Origin: JBBQXY01 sp038209195
GTDB lineage: Bacteria > Chloroflexota > Ktedonobacteria > Ktedonobacterales > Ktedonobacteraceae
Assembly: GCA_038209195.1 (NCBI GenBank)
Contig: JBBQXY010000010.1
Location: 1-64,000 of the forward strand
DNA length: 64,000 nt
Reading direction: 5' to 3'
The notes under the pieces were generated by a model that ran no database searches, had not been told where the DNA came from, and worked only from the letters and a program-made list of their open reading frames with translations. Position 1 is the first letter of the stretch. Each line of letters opens with the position of its first letter. Shown piece after piece: positions 8,616 to 17,044 of the stretch. The translations under genes and the position numbers were made by a program.

Positions 8616-9209
8616 ACCGATACCGCGCAAGATCAGTTGCGCGACTGCTTCGGCCTGTTGGTTGATCGCCTGCTCTGACTGACCGAGCACACGCGCTGAG
8701 AGGACGAAAGACTCGGTTAAGGAAAGGATCATTAAGGCTGTCCCTTCAATATCGCTGCAACATAATTCACCACGGGCCCGACCCTCTTCCAACACCAGCG
8801 CAATCACTGTTACATAATCACGCAACAACTTTGTCGCCTCGTTCTGAAATGCGCGATTGACCCCGTAGAGCGCACTCATATAGACATTGAAATGGTCGCT
8901 TTCTTCTTCTGCAAGGCGCACAAACGCGCGAAAGAGCCGCTCTAAACGTTGTTGTAACCGCCCTTCAGTAGCCAAAGCGGTGCGAATCGTTGCCAACTGG
9001 GACTGTGCGATGTAGCGTAGCATCGCCAGAAACACCTCACGCTTATTTTCAAAATACAGGTAGATAGTGCCCTTGCCAATCCCCGCTTGTTCTGCGATGG
9101 TGTTGATGTTCGCTTGATCAAAACCCAAGCGGGCAAACTCGCGTGCCGCCTCATGCAGGATATGGAGACGGGTTGCCTCGCGCATCTGTTCATCCACAAT
9201 CTTTGGCAT
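8604..9209 (-). CDS. TetR-family transcriptional regulator
   Basis: 201 residues. The N-terminal helix-turn-helix is canonical: ILHEAAREFARLGFDQANIN, TIAEQAGIGKGTIYLYFENK, REVFLAML. The ligand domain ends in a multi-helical region resembling C-terminal TetR_C domains. GGAG lies upstream of the ATG. It sits between the CLC gene and the molybdoenzyme, all on one strand, but has its own promoter and terminator, so it is likely autonomous. The inverted repeat at 9301-9328 just upstream of its -35 could be its operator. Ligand unknown. Confidence 0.9.
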   Translation of the reverse strand: MPKIVDEQMREATRLHILHEAAREFARLGFDQANINTIAEQAGIGKGTIYLYFENKREVFLAMLRYIAQSQLATIRTALATEGRLQQRLERLFRAFVRLAEEESDHFNVYMSALYGVNRAFQNEATKLLRDYVTVIALVLEEGRARGELCCSDIEGTALMILSLTESFVLSARVLGQSEQAINQQAEAVAQLILRGIGGSV

Positions 9210-9266
9210 AACTCTCCTCGAAAAACAACATCTTTATTGGGCATCTAGTCATATACAACTGCTTTG

Positions 9267-9295
9267 AGTATAGCGCGTCTCACCCTTGCTGTCAA
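9267..9295 (-). promoter_or_regulatory. Sigma-70 promoter of the TetR gene
   Basis: TTGACA (9290-9295) and TATACT (9267-9272) on the minus strand with a 17-base spacer: a near-consensus promoter 58 bases before the TetR ATG. Confidence 0.8.
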
Positions 9296-9300
9296 ATCAA

Positions 9301-9328
9301 TGTACTCGCCTACTGTGTTGGGAGTACA
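9301..9328. promoter_or_regulatory. Inverted repeat upstream of the TetR promoter
   Basis: TGTACTC (9301-9307) and GAGTACA (9322-9328) are perfect inverted arms separated by 14 bases, directly upstream of the -35 box. A candidate operator, possibly for TetR autoregulation. Confidence 0.45.
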
Positions 9329-9432
9329 TAAATCGTTGACGAGATGAGGAAAACAGCCAAGAAAAGACAAACAGTTCAGACATTCTGCTTGTCAATCGCA
9401 ACCGTTTCAGGCAACGGTGTATTCATACTCCC

Positions 9433-12273
9433 TTACTTCGTCCTGACTCCCTCGCGCTTGAACGCGCCATTCGCCGGACGATAGGGGCGTAACATCCAGA
9501 GCGGACGACGTAGCCCATCGGGACGCTGTGTTTGTGGGCGTGTCATCGCCATCCACTGCTGATAGACCTCGTGAGCCTTTGCAGGATCGACGGAGATGTC
9601 GGCATAGCGATCACCCGCTTGAGCAGGGGTGACCGTCACTTTTTGATGCCAGCAGTGCATTCCGCTCACTGGGTCAGGATGTACCGGAAACGTCAGGTTT
9701 TGATGCACGCCGGACTCGCGCCAGAAGATGCGCGCTGAGTCGGGGTCTTTACTCGCGTAGGGACGTACCCCTTCGGTCTGCCGCATGTGCCAGATGCCAT
9801 CCTGTCCTTTCCCCAATACCACTTTCGCCGATGCCCAACGGTCGGTACCAACAGCGGTTTCGAGCCGCCAGCGTCCCATGTGGTGTGAGCAGGCAACGAC
9901 ACCAGGCCGAATCCCCTCGGTCACCCAGGCGCGGTTGACGTAGTAGCCGATGTCAGTGGTCACGCGCAGGAGGTCGCCTGTCTGCACGCCAATACGGTGC
10001 GCGTCGATGGGGTGTATCCACACGGGATTGGCGTTGGAGATTTCACTGAGCCACTTGGCGTTATGCGAACGCGTGTGGATGAGCGTCGGCAGACGGAAGG
10101 TGGGGATGAGCAGGTACTCGCCTTGTGCGTGGTCGATGTGCGAGGGGTGAACATGACTCCGCGTATAGCTCGGCACCGACCCTTCGGGCCAGCCCCACTC
10201 TTTCATCGTCGCCGAATAAAACTCCAGTTTGCGCGATGGGGTGGGGAACCCTTCACGTGCCACCCCGTCAATCATCACGCCGATCTTCGTGCCATCACGA
10301 CTGATGACCGCGGTGTGTTCATCGACCTCGGCTCCCTGAAGTAGTTCGGGCTTCACCGCTTGCTCATTCAATTGGAAGACGGGAGCCTTCTCTGCGGGTA
10401 TCGTAAATGCCCCATACTTTTGCATGTAGGCGAGCGGTGACAATCCTTCTTGTGCCGCCGCTTCTGGTAGTCCTGGCACGCTGTTCTCAAAAATCCAGCG
10501 ATAATATTCCTCTATCGAGAGCTTCTCACCGGGTCGATACGGCGACTCAAAGTATTTGCGAATGCCGAGACTGCCATCGGGATCAATGCGCCACGATAGC
10601 TCGATCCAGAACTCGTCCTCTTCCCATATCTCGCCGGGGTTCGCCTGATAGGTGTAGCGGCTCGGCTCGCCATGTCGCTCCTGGTAGACGCGCAACACCG
10701 GTTGGCGGAAGCCAATCCAGCGTGCGGCGTGCGTCTCCTGACTCATCAGATCGTGTCGTTCGCTCGCCAGCCCCATGGGAAGGACATAGTCGGCATACCA
10801 TGCCGTCTCGTTCCAGGTGGGGGTGAGGGCGGCATGCAACTCCACCTGTTGCTCATTGGTCAGTGCCTCGATCCATGCAGTGCCATCGGGATTGGTCCAG
10901 ACGGGATTGTAGACGCGTGTGAAGTAGGCCGAGAGTTTCCCACGTCCCTCTTTCAAGAAGTAGGGAAGGAGAATGCTCATTTCGTAGTTGGCAAGCGGAT
11001 ACTCGTCTGGGAAGAGCAGTTCGTTCCAGATCTCAGAGGGTTTTGGCTTGAGGAAAGGCGTGGGAACGAACTTGTTCCAGGTGTAGGGGGCGGTGCCACC
11101 CGGCGTACCGATGCTGCCAGTGAGAACGGAAAGAAACCAGAGGGCGCGTGGCACTTGCCAGCCCCCCAGGTTGCCTGCACTCGCCGCTCGCCAGGTGTGT
11201 GCGGCAAAGGCGGTTCCGGCATGCCCGATCTGTCGCGCTAGGTCAACGATCATCGCCTCCACGACTCCACTCTCGCGTGCGGCAAAGGCAGGTGTGTATT
11301 CAGCATACAGGTCGATGAGCACCTCAATGAAACGCTCGAAGGTCTGCGGCTCGTTGGGGTGCTCTGCTGCCAGATATTCCTGCCAGTTGACCCAGCGTCT
11401 CATGTACTCGCGGTTGTACAGCTTCTCGACGAGAATGATACGTGCCATAGCGAGGAGAACCGCCGCTTCGGAACCCGGCCACGTTGAGAGCCAGTAGTCT
11501 GCCATGCTCGCTGTGTTCGAGAGGCGAGGGTCCATCACAGCGAGCTTCGCCCCCTTCATCTTGCCCTCAATGATGCGCTGCGCCTGCGGATTGAAGTAGT
11601 GGCCTGTCTCCAGGTGTGAACTAATGAGCAAGATAAAGCGTGCATTGGCATGATCGGGCGAGGGGCGGTCCGAGCCGCACCAGATATGGTAGCCAAAGCG
11701 TCCCGACGAGGAGCAGATATTGGTATGGCTATTGTGTCCATCAACGCCCCACGCACCCAGCACGCGTTCCATATAGCCATCGTGTCCAGGGCGACCAACG
11801 TGATACATCACCTCGTCACGGCGATTTTCGACGATGGCGTTGCGAATCTTCGCGCCAATCGTCTCTAACACCTCATCCCAGGTTGTGCGCTCCCATTTCC
11901 CTTCGCCACGCTTACCCGCACGTTTCAGAGGATACAGAATACGCTCAGGATCGTGAATCTGGTTGATCGTCGCGGGTCCCTTTGCACAGTTGCGTCCGCG
12001 ACTGCCTAGATGATAGGGGTTGCCCTCGAACTTTTTGACACGCCCAGTCTCTTTATCAACGTATGCTAACAGACCACAGGCAGCTTCGCAGTTAAAGCAG
12101 ATGGTAGGAATCAGCTCATAATGTCGCTCGACCTTGCGTGGCCATGCTTTCGCATCGTACTCCATCCAGTCCTGCCAACGCTCTGGTGGCGGACACGAGG
12201 CAAGATCGCGTATCGTCATTGGTTCACCATTTGGTGCGAACTGTTCACCTTGTGGTAGAGGAAGTTCTGGCAT
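9433..12273 (-). CDS. Molybdopterin oxidoreductase (DMSO-reductase family), SoeA/PsrA-like catalytic subunit
   Basis: 946 residues with no Tat or Sec signal, hence cytoplasmic. The N-terminal [4Fe-4S] motif is C59-x2-C62-x3-C66 with C96 (CFNCEAACG ... NCAKG). C187 in SHTNICSSSGRFGYH sits where the Mo ligand occurs in Cys-coordinated members. FILLISSHLETGH and LAVMDPRLSNTASMADYWL are cofactor-binding segments, and a C-terminal molydop-binding domain begins near WIHPIDAHRIGVQTGDLLRV. The start at 12273 has AAAAGGAG. It is co-directional, 26 bases behind the FeS/NrfD gene. Cytoplasmic location and sulfur-gene neighbours favour a SoeABC-like sulfite dehydrogenase; a polysulfide or thiosulfate reductase is the main alternative. 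Confidence 0.85.
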   Translation of the reverse strand: MPELPLPQGEQFAPNGEPMTIRDLASCPPPERWQDWMEYDAKAWPRKVERHYELIPTICFNCEAACGLLAYVDKETGRVKKFEGNPYHLGSRGRNCAKGPATINQIHDPERILYPLKRAGKRGEGKWERTTWDEVLETIGAKIRNAIVENRRDEVMYHVGRPGHDGYMERVLGAWGVDGHNSHTNICSSSGRFGYHIWCGSDRPSPDHANARFILLISSHLETGHYFNPQAQRIIEGKMKGAKLAVMDPRLSNTASMADYWLSTWPGSEAAVLLAMARIILVEKLYNREYMRRWVNWQEYLAAEHPNEPQTFERFIEVLIDLYAEYTPAFAARESGVVEAMIVDLARQIGHAGTAFAAHTWRAASAGNLGGWQVPRALWFLSVLTGSIGTPGGTAPYTWNKFVPTPFLKPKPSEIWNELLFPDEYPLANYEMSILLPYFLKEGRGKLSAYFTRVYNPVWTNPDGTAWIEALTNEQQVELHAALTPTWNETAWYADYVLPMGLASERHDLMSQETHAARWIGFRQPVLRVYQERHGEPSRYTYQANPGEIWEEDEFWIELSWRIDPDGSLGIRKYFESPYRPGEKLSIEEYYRWIFENSVPGLPEAAAQEGLSPLAYMQKYGAFTIPAEKAPVFQLNEQAVKPELLQGAEVDEHTAVISRDGTKIGVMIDGVAREGFPTPSRKLEFYSATMKEWGWPEGSVPSYTRSHVHPSHIDHAQGEYLLIPTFRLPTLIHTRSHNAKWLSEISNANPVWIHPIDAHRIGVQTGDLLRVTTDIGYYVNRAWVTEGIRPGVVACSHHMGRWRLETAVGTDRWASAKVVLGKGQDGIWHMRQTEGVRPYASKDPDSARIFWRESGVHQNLTFPVHPDPVSGMHCWHQKVTVTPAQAGDRYADISVDPAKAHEVYQQWMAMTRPQTQRPDGLRRPLWMLRPYRPANGAFKREGVRTK

Positions 12274-12299
12274 GCAACGCTCCTTTTTCTCCGTTTTGA

Positions 12300-13994
12300 C
12301 TAACTCAACGCGACCGCTTGTCCGGCGACAACGAAACAATGCTCATAGGCGAACAGGCCGACCAATGCAAGCACCCCTGCCAGGGCGAGCAGGGCAGGTT
12401 GTGTACTGGGAACGAGCAGGGCAAACACCAGCAAGACTAGGGGAACCAGCGTCCCAAGACCAAGGAAGAGACCTTGAAAGATGGAACGCAGTGGACCGCT
12501 TGTGATGGCGTGCGCGGCAGCCGCGACGTGACTATTGCTATGTGAACCAAAGACTTCCATGAGGATGAGCAGGAGATGAACTCCAACCGAACTCAGAAGT
12601 GTGATGGTCAACAATGTGAGCAGCTCGCTGCCCGCGCCCAAAAACAGGGCGCAGAGGCCAAGCATAGCCGAGCCAGCTAGCACTGACTGCACCAGCAGAA
12701 TGGGAAGGAAGAGTGGACTTTGCCAGAAATCGCGTCCCTCGGCCTGTCCAAAGAGGAACGCGCTATAGCCAGCCGCTGCTGCGCCAAAGAGGGCCGCTGG
12801 AAGCAGCAGGATGCGCAACAGGCCGAAAAGACCGAAAATAACTGCGCCAAACCAAGCCACCTCGATCAGCCCGAAGATACCTAGAATATAGCCACCCCAC
12901 ACCAACCACGAGGTCGGATTGGCTTTGGTGAGGAGAAAGAGCGCACGGTCAGGCCGCTTGAGATCTGCAACGAGGAGCACGAGGGTCGCCGCGATAAAGA
13001 GACCACCGATGATCGGTGCTGCGATACCCAACAAGGCGTTCAAGGATCCACTCAGGTTGCCATGGAAGCCATAGAGGGCCAGCGCAAAGGCCGCAACCAC
13101 CATAGCACCCGCTCCAATCGACTTTGTGCCCAGATAAGCCGAAACCATCCAACCCCACGGCGCACTGTTCTTAGGTGCGTCGTACACCACGTGCGCTTTC
13201 GCGGGGTCTCCTGCCGGTTGATAGGGTTTGAGTGGATTGAGCGTCACAGGCTTGCGTCCAGCATGTCCATTAAGAGAAGGCGCAACGGTGGTCACGCTGG
13301 CAGGTGGAGTTTCATGAGCATTGTTCTGTGTACGCAGCGACAGGCTGGGGTCAAAGGTGCGTTCATCTTCATGATGAGGGCGTAACATCGTACTCCACAT
13401 CGTCATATGTGGCAACTCTTGCACGGCGGCCTCAGGGTTAATCGCGGCCTCATCTGCACCCAGATAGTAGACATTGGGTTTCGTTCCTTGTTCTGGCTTG
13501 CGAACACGCACCGGTTCGCGCGCGATGAGCTGCGCAATCTCTGTTTTCGGGTTGTGCATATCTCCGGCAATGATGGCATGTTCGGGACACACCACAACGC
13601 ACGCAGGCTCCAAACCTTGCTCGGTACGATGAGCGCAGTAATTGCACTTCGCCGCTGTGTGATTGTTCGGGTCGATATAGAGGGCATCGTAGGGACACGC
13701 CTGCATACAGGATTTACAACCAATGCAGCGCGTGTTGTCGAAATCCACGATGCCATCGGCACGCTTGTATAGTGCCTTCGTGGGACAAATCTTGACGCAA
13801 GGTGCGTCGTCGCAGTGATTGCAGCGGTTGACAAGGAAATAGCGGCGCGTGTTGGGAAACTCGCCTTTTTCAATGTACTTCACCCAGGTGCGATTGACCC
13901 CAATTGGCACGTCGTGCTCGGCTTTACAAGCAACAGTGCAGGCATGACAGCCGATGCATTTCCTCTGGTCGATGACAAAGCCATATTTCGTCAT
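12300..13994 (-). CDS. Fused four-cluster ferredoxin and NrfD/PsrC-type membrane subunit
   Basis: 564 residues combining what are usually two subunits. Residues 1-190 hold four [4Fe-4S] motifs: C13/C16/C19/C23, C58/C61/C66/C70, C90/C93/C96/C100 and C117/C120/C132/C136. A linker of about 90 residues follows. From about 280 the NrfD-like membrane part begins (PWGWMVSAYLGTKSIGAGAM; LVLLVADLKRPDRALFLLTK; NPTSWLVWGGYILG), about eight hydrophobic helices that exchange electrons with quinone. It is the middle gene of a three-gene run with the MBL/rhodanese gene (71 bases upstream) and the molybdoenzyme. The fusion corresponds to SoeB+SoeC or PsrB+PsrC. Confidence 0.9.
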   Translation of the reverse strand: MTKYGFVIDQRKCIGCHACTVACKAEHDVPIGVNRTWVKYIEKGEFPNTRRYFLVNRCNHCDDAPCVKICPTKALYKRADGIVDFDNTRCIGCKSCMQACPYDALYIDPNNHTAAKCNYCAHRTEQGLEPACVVVCPEHAIIAGDMHNPKTEIAQLIAREPVRVRKPEQGTKPNVYYLGADEAAINPEAAVQELPHMTMWSTMLRPHHEDERTFDPSLSLRTQNNAHETPPASVTTVAPSLNGHAGRKPVTLNPLKPYQPAGDPAKAHVVYDAPKNSAPWGWMVSAYLGTKSIGAGAMVVAAFALALYGFHGNLSGSLNALLGIAAPIIGGLFIAATLVLLVADLKRPDRALFLLTKANPTSWLVWGGYILGIFGLIEVAWFGAVIFGLFGLLRILLLPAALFGAAAAGYSAFLFGQAEGRDFWQSPLFLPILLVQSVLAGSAMLGLCALFLGAGSELLTLLTITLLSSVGVHLLLILMEVFGSHSNSHVAAAAHAITSGPLRSIFQGLFLGLGTLVPLVLLVFALLVPSTQPALLALAGVLALVGLFAYEHCFVVAGQAVALS

Positions 13995-14065
13995 ACATAA
14001 CTTCCCTTTCAGGTTTGTTCAGGGAATAAGTCGTCTTGCTGAATAGTTGAGGCGAGAGGCAATTA

Positions 14066-15505
14066 TTATGGATGAGTGTGCGTAGCGTGATCATGTCCGG
14101 AGACGTGCGGTGTTGCCTCCTCGCCTGTGAGAGTGGGGAAGCCTCGCTCAGTCCAATCCAGGACACCGCCTTGCACGGCAGTCACCTGTCGCCCGGTTGC
14201 CGCGAGCATACTTGCGGCGATTTCGGCACGTTGACCACTCTGACAGACAACTGCAAGAGGAGTATTTCGTGGAACCTGATCCAGGTGCTGAGGCAGTTCG
14301 CCAAGGTGCAGGTGCAACGAGTCAGGGATATGCCCATCGCGCCACTCGTCATCGCGCCGTACATCAACAATTGCCATCTGCGTGTGCTGCGACCAGCGTT
14401 TATAGAGCGTGTCGATATCGATACGCTCGAAACTGCTCGTGGGGAAGGCTGCTGCCTTCCAACCTGCAATGCCATTCTCAACGTACCCTTGCGCCTGTTC
14501 ATAGCCGATACGAATCAGCTGCACCACCGCCTCGCGTCGTCCCTCCTCATCCTCAATCAACACCATCAGTGGTGTGTTGAAGGGTAATATCCAGCCTATG
14601 TACGTGCTGAATGAGCTATCCAATTCAACATTCAACGAGCCGGGTAGATGTTCTTGCGCAAATGCGTCACGTGAACGCGCATCGACGAGCGGGATACCAG
14701 CACGCATACGTGCTTGCACCACCTGCGGTGAGAGAGCCGCGAGTTCAGGGAAATCGCCGAGGATACGAGGTCCATGCTGGTTGATGTCATGCATGTAGGC
14801 GTAATAGTTTGGGTAGGCTGTGTAGCCAGCAAGCTGGCGGTGGACAAAATCCTCCTCGGACGATGCCTGAGCAGCGGGGCTGATAACGCGTTCTTGAGCA
14901 ATAGTGCTGCTGCGCGTGTCCGCAACGGCACTGGCGGTACAAAACGAGCCAGCACCGTGTGTCGGATAGACGAGAACGTTGCCGGGAAGGGTTTCGAGCA
15001 TGCGGCGCAGCGAGTGATACTGCTGCCGCGTCAGGGTGAGCGTCATTGCGGAACCGAGCAGGTCGGTGCGCCCCGCGCTGCCGACAAGCATGCTGCCACC
15101 ACTGAAAACGGCATGCGGCTGCGCACTTTCTGGCTCATAGAGGACATAACTCACATGCTCAGGGGTGTGACCAGGCGTTGCTATGACCCGAAAAGTCATT
15201 TCGCCAGCAGCGACGGTATCACCATCTCGAACCGCCTGGTGCTCGTAAACGATGTGACCTTCTGCACTTCCAACAATCGTTGCCCCAGTATGAGCAGAGA
15301 GTTCCCGCGCACCCGTGACATAATCGTTATGGATGTGCGTCTCCAGGATGTGGGTGATACGCGCATGCGCCCGCTTCGCCTCTTGCAGATAGATATCTAC
15401 ATCGCGTCGGGGATCAACAACAACGGCTATCGCGCTTTTTCCATCAGCTACGAAGTAAGATTGGTGTCCCAGTCCTTCTAAAAAGAATTGCTTGATCTGC
15501 ATCAT
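14066..15505 (-). CDS. Metallo-beta-lactamase-fold protein with two rhodanese domains (persulfide dioxygenase-like)
   Basis: 479 residues. The MBL domain (1-245) has ETHIHNDYVTGA (H57, H59, D61) and GHTPEH (H113). In ETHE1-type persulfide dioxygenases an iron-binding Asp occurs in TGDxLL; here the segment is FSGGSMLVGSAGRTDL, so that Asp is Gly137. Rhodanese 1 (about 255-355) lacks an active Cys. Rhodanese 2 (about 370-460) carries the CQSGQR loop. The tail is His-rich (GHDHATHTHP). It likely acts on persulfides, yielding sulfite for the downstream molybdoenzyme, though the Asp change makes metal binding uncertain. A 31-codon leader ORF ends seven bases before its ATG. Confidence 0.85.
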   Translation of the reverse strand: MMQIKQFFLEGLGHQSYFVADGKSAIAVVVDPRRDVDIYLQEAKRAHARITHILETHIHNDYVTGARELSAHTGATIVGSAEGHIVYEHQAVRDGDTVAAGEMTFRVIATPGHTPEHVSYVLYEPESAQPHAVFSGGSMLVGSAGRTDLLGSAMTLTLTRQQYHSLRRMLETLPGNVLVYPTHGAGSFCTASAVADTRSSTIAQERVISPAAQASSEEDFVHRQLAGYTAYPNYYAYMHDINQHGPRILGDFPELAALSPQVVQARMRAGIPLVDARSRDAFAQEHLPGSLNVELDSSFSTYIGWILPFNTPLMVLIEDEEGRREAVVQLIRIGYEQAQGYVENGIAGWKAAAFPTSSFERIDIDTLYKRWSQHTQMAIVDVRRDDEWRDGHIPDSLHLHLGELPQHLDQVPRNTPLAVVCQSGQRAEIAASMLAATGRQVTAVQGGVLDWTERGFPTLTGEEATPHVSGHDHATHTHP

Positions 15506-15511
15506 TGCACC

Positions 15512-15607
15512 TCATACCGCCATCTTTCTGTATCTCAAGGCTTGCTTTGCCCCCTGCGACACATGCACCTGGACGCGGCGGTATCTTCCAGGTAGGTACG
15601 ACTTCAT
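15512..15607 (-). CDS. Short leader ORF (31 residues) before the MBL/rhodanese gene
   Basis: ATG at 15607 with GGGAAGG six bases upstream, about 30 bases after the expected transcription start. It encodes a basic peptide beginning MKSYLPGRYRRVQVHV and ends at TGA only six bases before the MBL/rhodanese ATG, giving tight translational coupling. No homologue recognised. It may be a coupling or attenuation peptide; expression is inferred from position and ribosome site. Confidence 0.5.
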   Translation of the reverse strand: MKSYLPGRYRRVQVHVSQGAKQALRYRKMAV

Positions 15608-15640
15608 TGCCTTCCCATTGTCTGCATATGCTTCTTTGTA

Positions 15641-15681
15641 AGTATAGTTGGGAGTCATTACTATGTCAACATGTTATCATA
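15641..15681 (-). promoter_or_regulatory. Consensus promoter of the sulfur operon with overlapping operator
   Basis: On the minus strand TTGACA (15664-15669), 17 bases, TATACT (15641-15646). The imperfect 20-bp palindrome TATGTCAACATGTTATCATA (15662-15681) covers the -35 box, as expected for repression. Related sequences occur at the TauE and GntR promoters. Confidence 0.75.
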
Positions 15682-15759
15682 ATAAGTTAAGAACCATGTT
15701 GGGCTTATTCAAGCGTACGCGTGCAAAGAAGGCGCGGTTGCCATAGGATAGTGTTTCCC

Positions 15760-16008
15760 TTATTCCATCGATAACTGGTGTAAACGCCAGATAGACGTTC
15801 CTCCGGTTACATTCACAATCTGTTCTAGTCCTTGCTTCTGAAGGAAACTAGCCGCCTGCATACTCCTGTGACTACTCTGGCAGATGAGCAATACCTTGCG
15901 GTCATGTGGTATCTCGCTGACTCGTTGCTGTATTTGGCTCAAGGGAATATTCTTTGCTCTTCTTGCATGACCGTTTTTATATTCATGGGGTTCTCGAACG
16001 TCTATCAA
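15760..16008 (-). CDS. Single-domain rhodanese
   Basis: 82 residues starting at TTG (16008), which overlaps the TGA stop of the TauE/SafE frame (TTGA overlap), so translation is coupled. IDVREPHEYKNGH and the active-site loop LLICQSSHRS (Cys present) are classic rhodanese. It is shorter than the usual 100 residues, lacking the first strand. It transfers sulfane sulfur and is second in the operon after the sulfite exporter. Confidence 0.85.
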   Translation of the reverse strand: MIDVREPHEYKNGHARRAKNIPLSQIQQRVSEIPHDRKVLLICQSSHRSMQAASFLQKQGLEQIVNVTGGTSIWRLHQLSME

Positions 16009-16715
16009 AATTGCTTAAGCATCTTTTTCTGTTTCCCCAAACGTGTTGCCAGGTATGCGCCTACCAATCCGCCCGCGATACCGCCGACAATGTATTCCGC
16101 CGCGACTAGCCAGTTCACCAGGCCCGAGAGTGCATAGGTTGATGGCGGTGGTCATTCCAAAGGTGCCTACGGAGACGAGCGAACTGCCCACGGCACTCAA
16201 CAGCGGCATGCCTGTAGCAAACATGAGTCCAGAAACAATAAGAAATCCTCCTCCAATTCCGAAAAAACCTGAGAGTAGGCCAACCAGGAAACTGACTGGA
16301 CTGTCCGTATGAGGAGGGGCCAACCAGAGAGCATTGGTCTGCTTGAGGTATCTCTGCGCGGACGCACCATGGAGATTGCAACAACGATCATCAACAAGGC
16401 AAAGAGAAAAAGCAGTTGTTTGCCAGGAAAGACCTTCCCTATTGCTGCCCCGACGGCCCCTGGCAAGGCGAAGGAAAGGGCCGCTTTCCAGCGCACATTA
16501 CCAGCGCGCCAGTGCAGAATCAAGTTGGCGAATGCCGTCAGAGCCACGGCCAGTGCGGTCGTGCCAATCACGACATGGGTATCGCGATAGCCTACGAGAT
16601 AGAGAAGCAACGGGACTGCCAGTATGGACCCACCACCGCCGATCAAGCCAAGAGAAAAGCCTACGATCACACCTGAGCCTACTGCCAGAAGTTGCTGAAT
16701 GAAGGTAACTGTCAT
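16005..16715 (-). pseudogene. TauE/SafE-family sulfite/anion exporter, two compensating frameshifts
   Basis: A full-length (about 237-codon) TauE/SafE reading is spread over frames 0, 2 and 0. Part 1 starts at 16715 with MTVTFIQQLLAVGSGVIVGF through RPRRDTSS. Part 2 runs ALWLAPPHTDSPVSFLVGLL to TTAINLCTL. Part 3 is LVNWLVAAEYIVGGIAGGLV to the stop at 16005. The first shift lies around 16313-16353 (near GGCCCCTCC on the coding strand), the second at CTCGGGCCTGG near 16123, where dropping one G restores the frame. The net shift is zero, so the rhodanese TTGA overlap is kept. It could be a pseudogene or two uncorrected homopolymer errors. The intact protein would export sulfite or sulfonates. 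Confidence 0.75.
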
Positions 16716-16798
16716 GCGACCCACGTCCCATTTTCAACCATACAAAAGAACCGTCTTCGATCCTCTCTTCTCAACATCGCGATTTCCTTGCGCTCCAT
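16712..16798 (-). CDS. Short leader ORF (28 residues) overlapping the TauE start
   Basis: ATG at 16798 encodes an Arg-rich peptide beginning MERKEIAMLRREDRRRFF. Its TGA overlaps the TauE ATG (ATGA). TauE has no good ribosome site of its own, so coupled reinitiation is likely. The leader's own ribosome site is weak. With the leader at 15512-15607 this is the second short ORF heading a sulfur operon here. Confidence 0.4.
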   Translation of the reverse strand: MERKEIAMLRREDRRRFFCMVENGTWVA

Positions 16799-16826
16799 CT
16801 GTGTAGAGCGAAAACGCTTTTCTCCC

Positions 16827-16856
16827 ACTATATAACACCAAAAATTATTATGTCAA
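16827..16856 (-). promoter_or_regulatory. Promoter of the TauE-rhodanese operon
   Basis: Minus strand TTGACA (16851-16856), 18 bases, TATAGT (16827-16832). The -35 lies inside the operator repeat at 16845-16859. Confidence 0.7.
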
Positions 16857-16890
16857 CATATCTTAATAAGACGACATGTTGACATAATAA
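16845..16890. promoter_or_regulatory. Paired operator half-sites between TauE and GntR
   Basis: TTATTATGTCAACAT (16845-16859) and its exact inverted copy ATGTTGACATAATAA (16876-16890) are separated by 16 bases in the divergent TauE/GntR region. They share the TATGTCAACAT core with the site at 15662-15681. Likely bound by the adjacent GntR regulator (inference). Confidence 0.65.
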
Positions 16891-16957
16891 GTTAGGGTCT
16901 AATGAAAGACACGCGGGTATTGCATGGAAGAGCGGAATACTGTTTTCCCACGAAAGA

Positions 16958-16986
16958 TTGCTCACGACTCCCTGATAGGGTATACT
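16958..16986 (+). promoter_or_regulatory. Promoter of the GntR regulator
   Basis: TTGCTC (16958-16963), 17 bases, TATACT (16981-16986), with transcription expected to start just before the operator at 17001-17020. Confidence 0.6.
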
Positions 16987-17000
16987 ACAACAAAGAGCAC

Positions 17001-17020
17001 ATATCAACATGTCGCCATAT
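17001..17020. promoter_or_regulatory. Operator-like palindrome in the GntR leader
   Basis: ATATCAACATGTCGCCATAT shares the TCAACATGT core with the other sulfur-locus operators and lies between the GntR -10 box and ATG, suited to autoregulation. Confidence 0.55.
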
Positions 17021-17044
17021 CAAGTACTTTCGTGAGGCATTTCA

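Noticed and set aside
10672..11241. 189-residue and similar ORFs opposite the molybdoenzyme
   Set aside because: Shadow frames on the opposite strand of a strongly supported gene, with no ribosome site or recognisable motif; the same applies to other long antisense ORFs (for example 14774-15481).
16015..16323. Independent short membrane ORF (102 residues) between rhodanese and TauE
   Set aside because: It is the middle third of the TauE/SafE protein in a shifted frame, with a nonsense tail; merged into one frameshifted gene.
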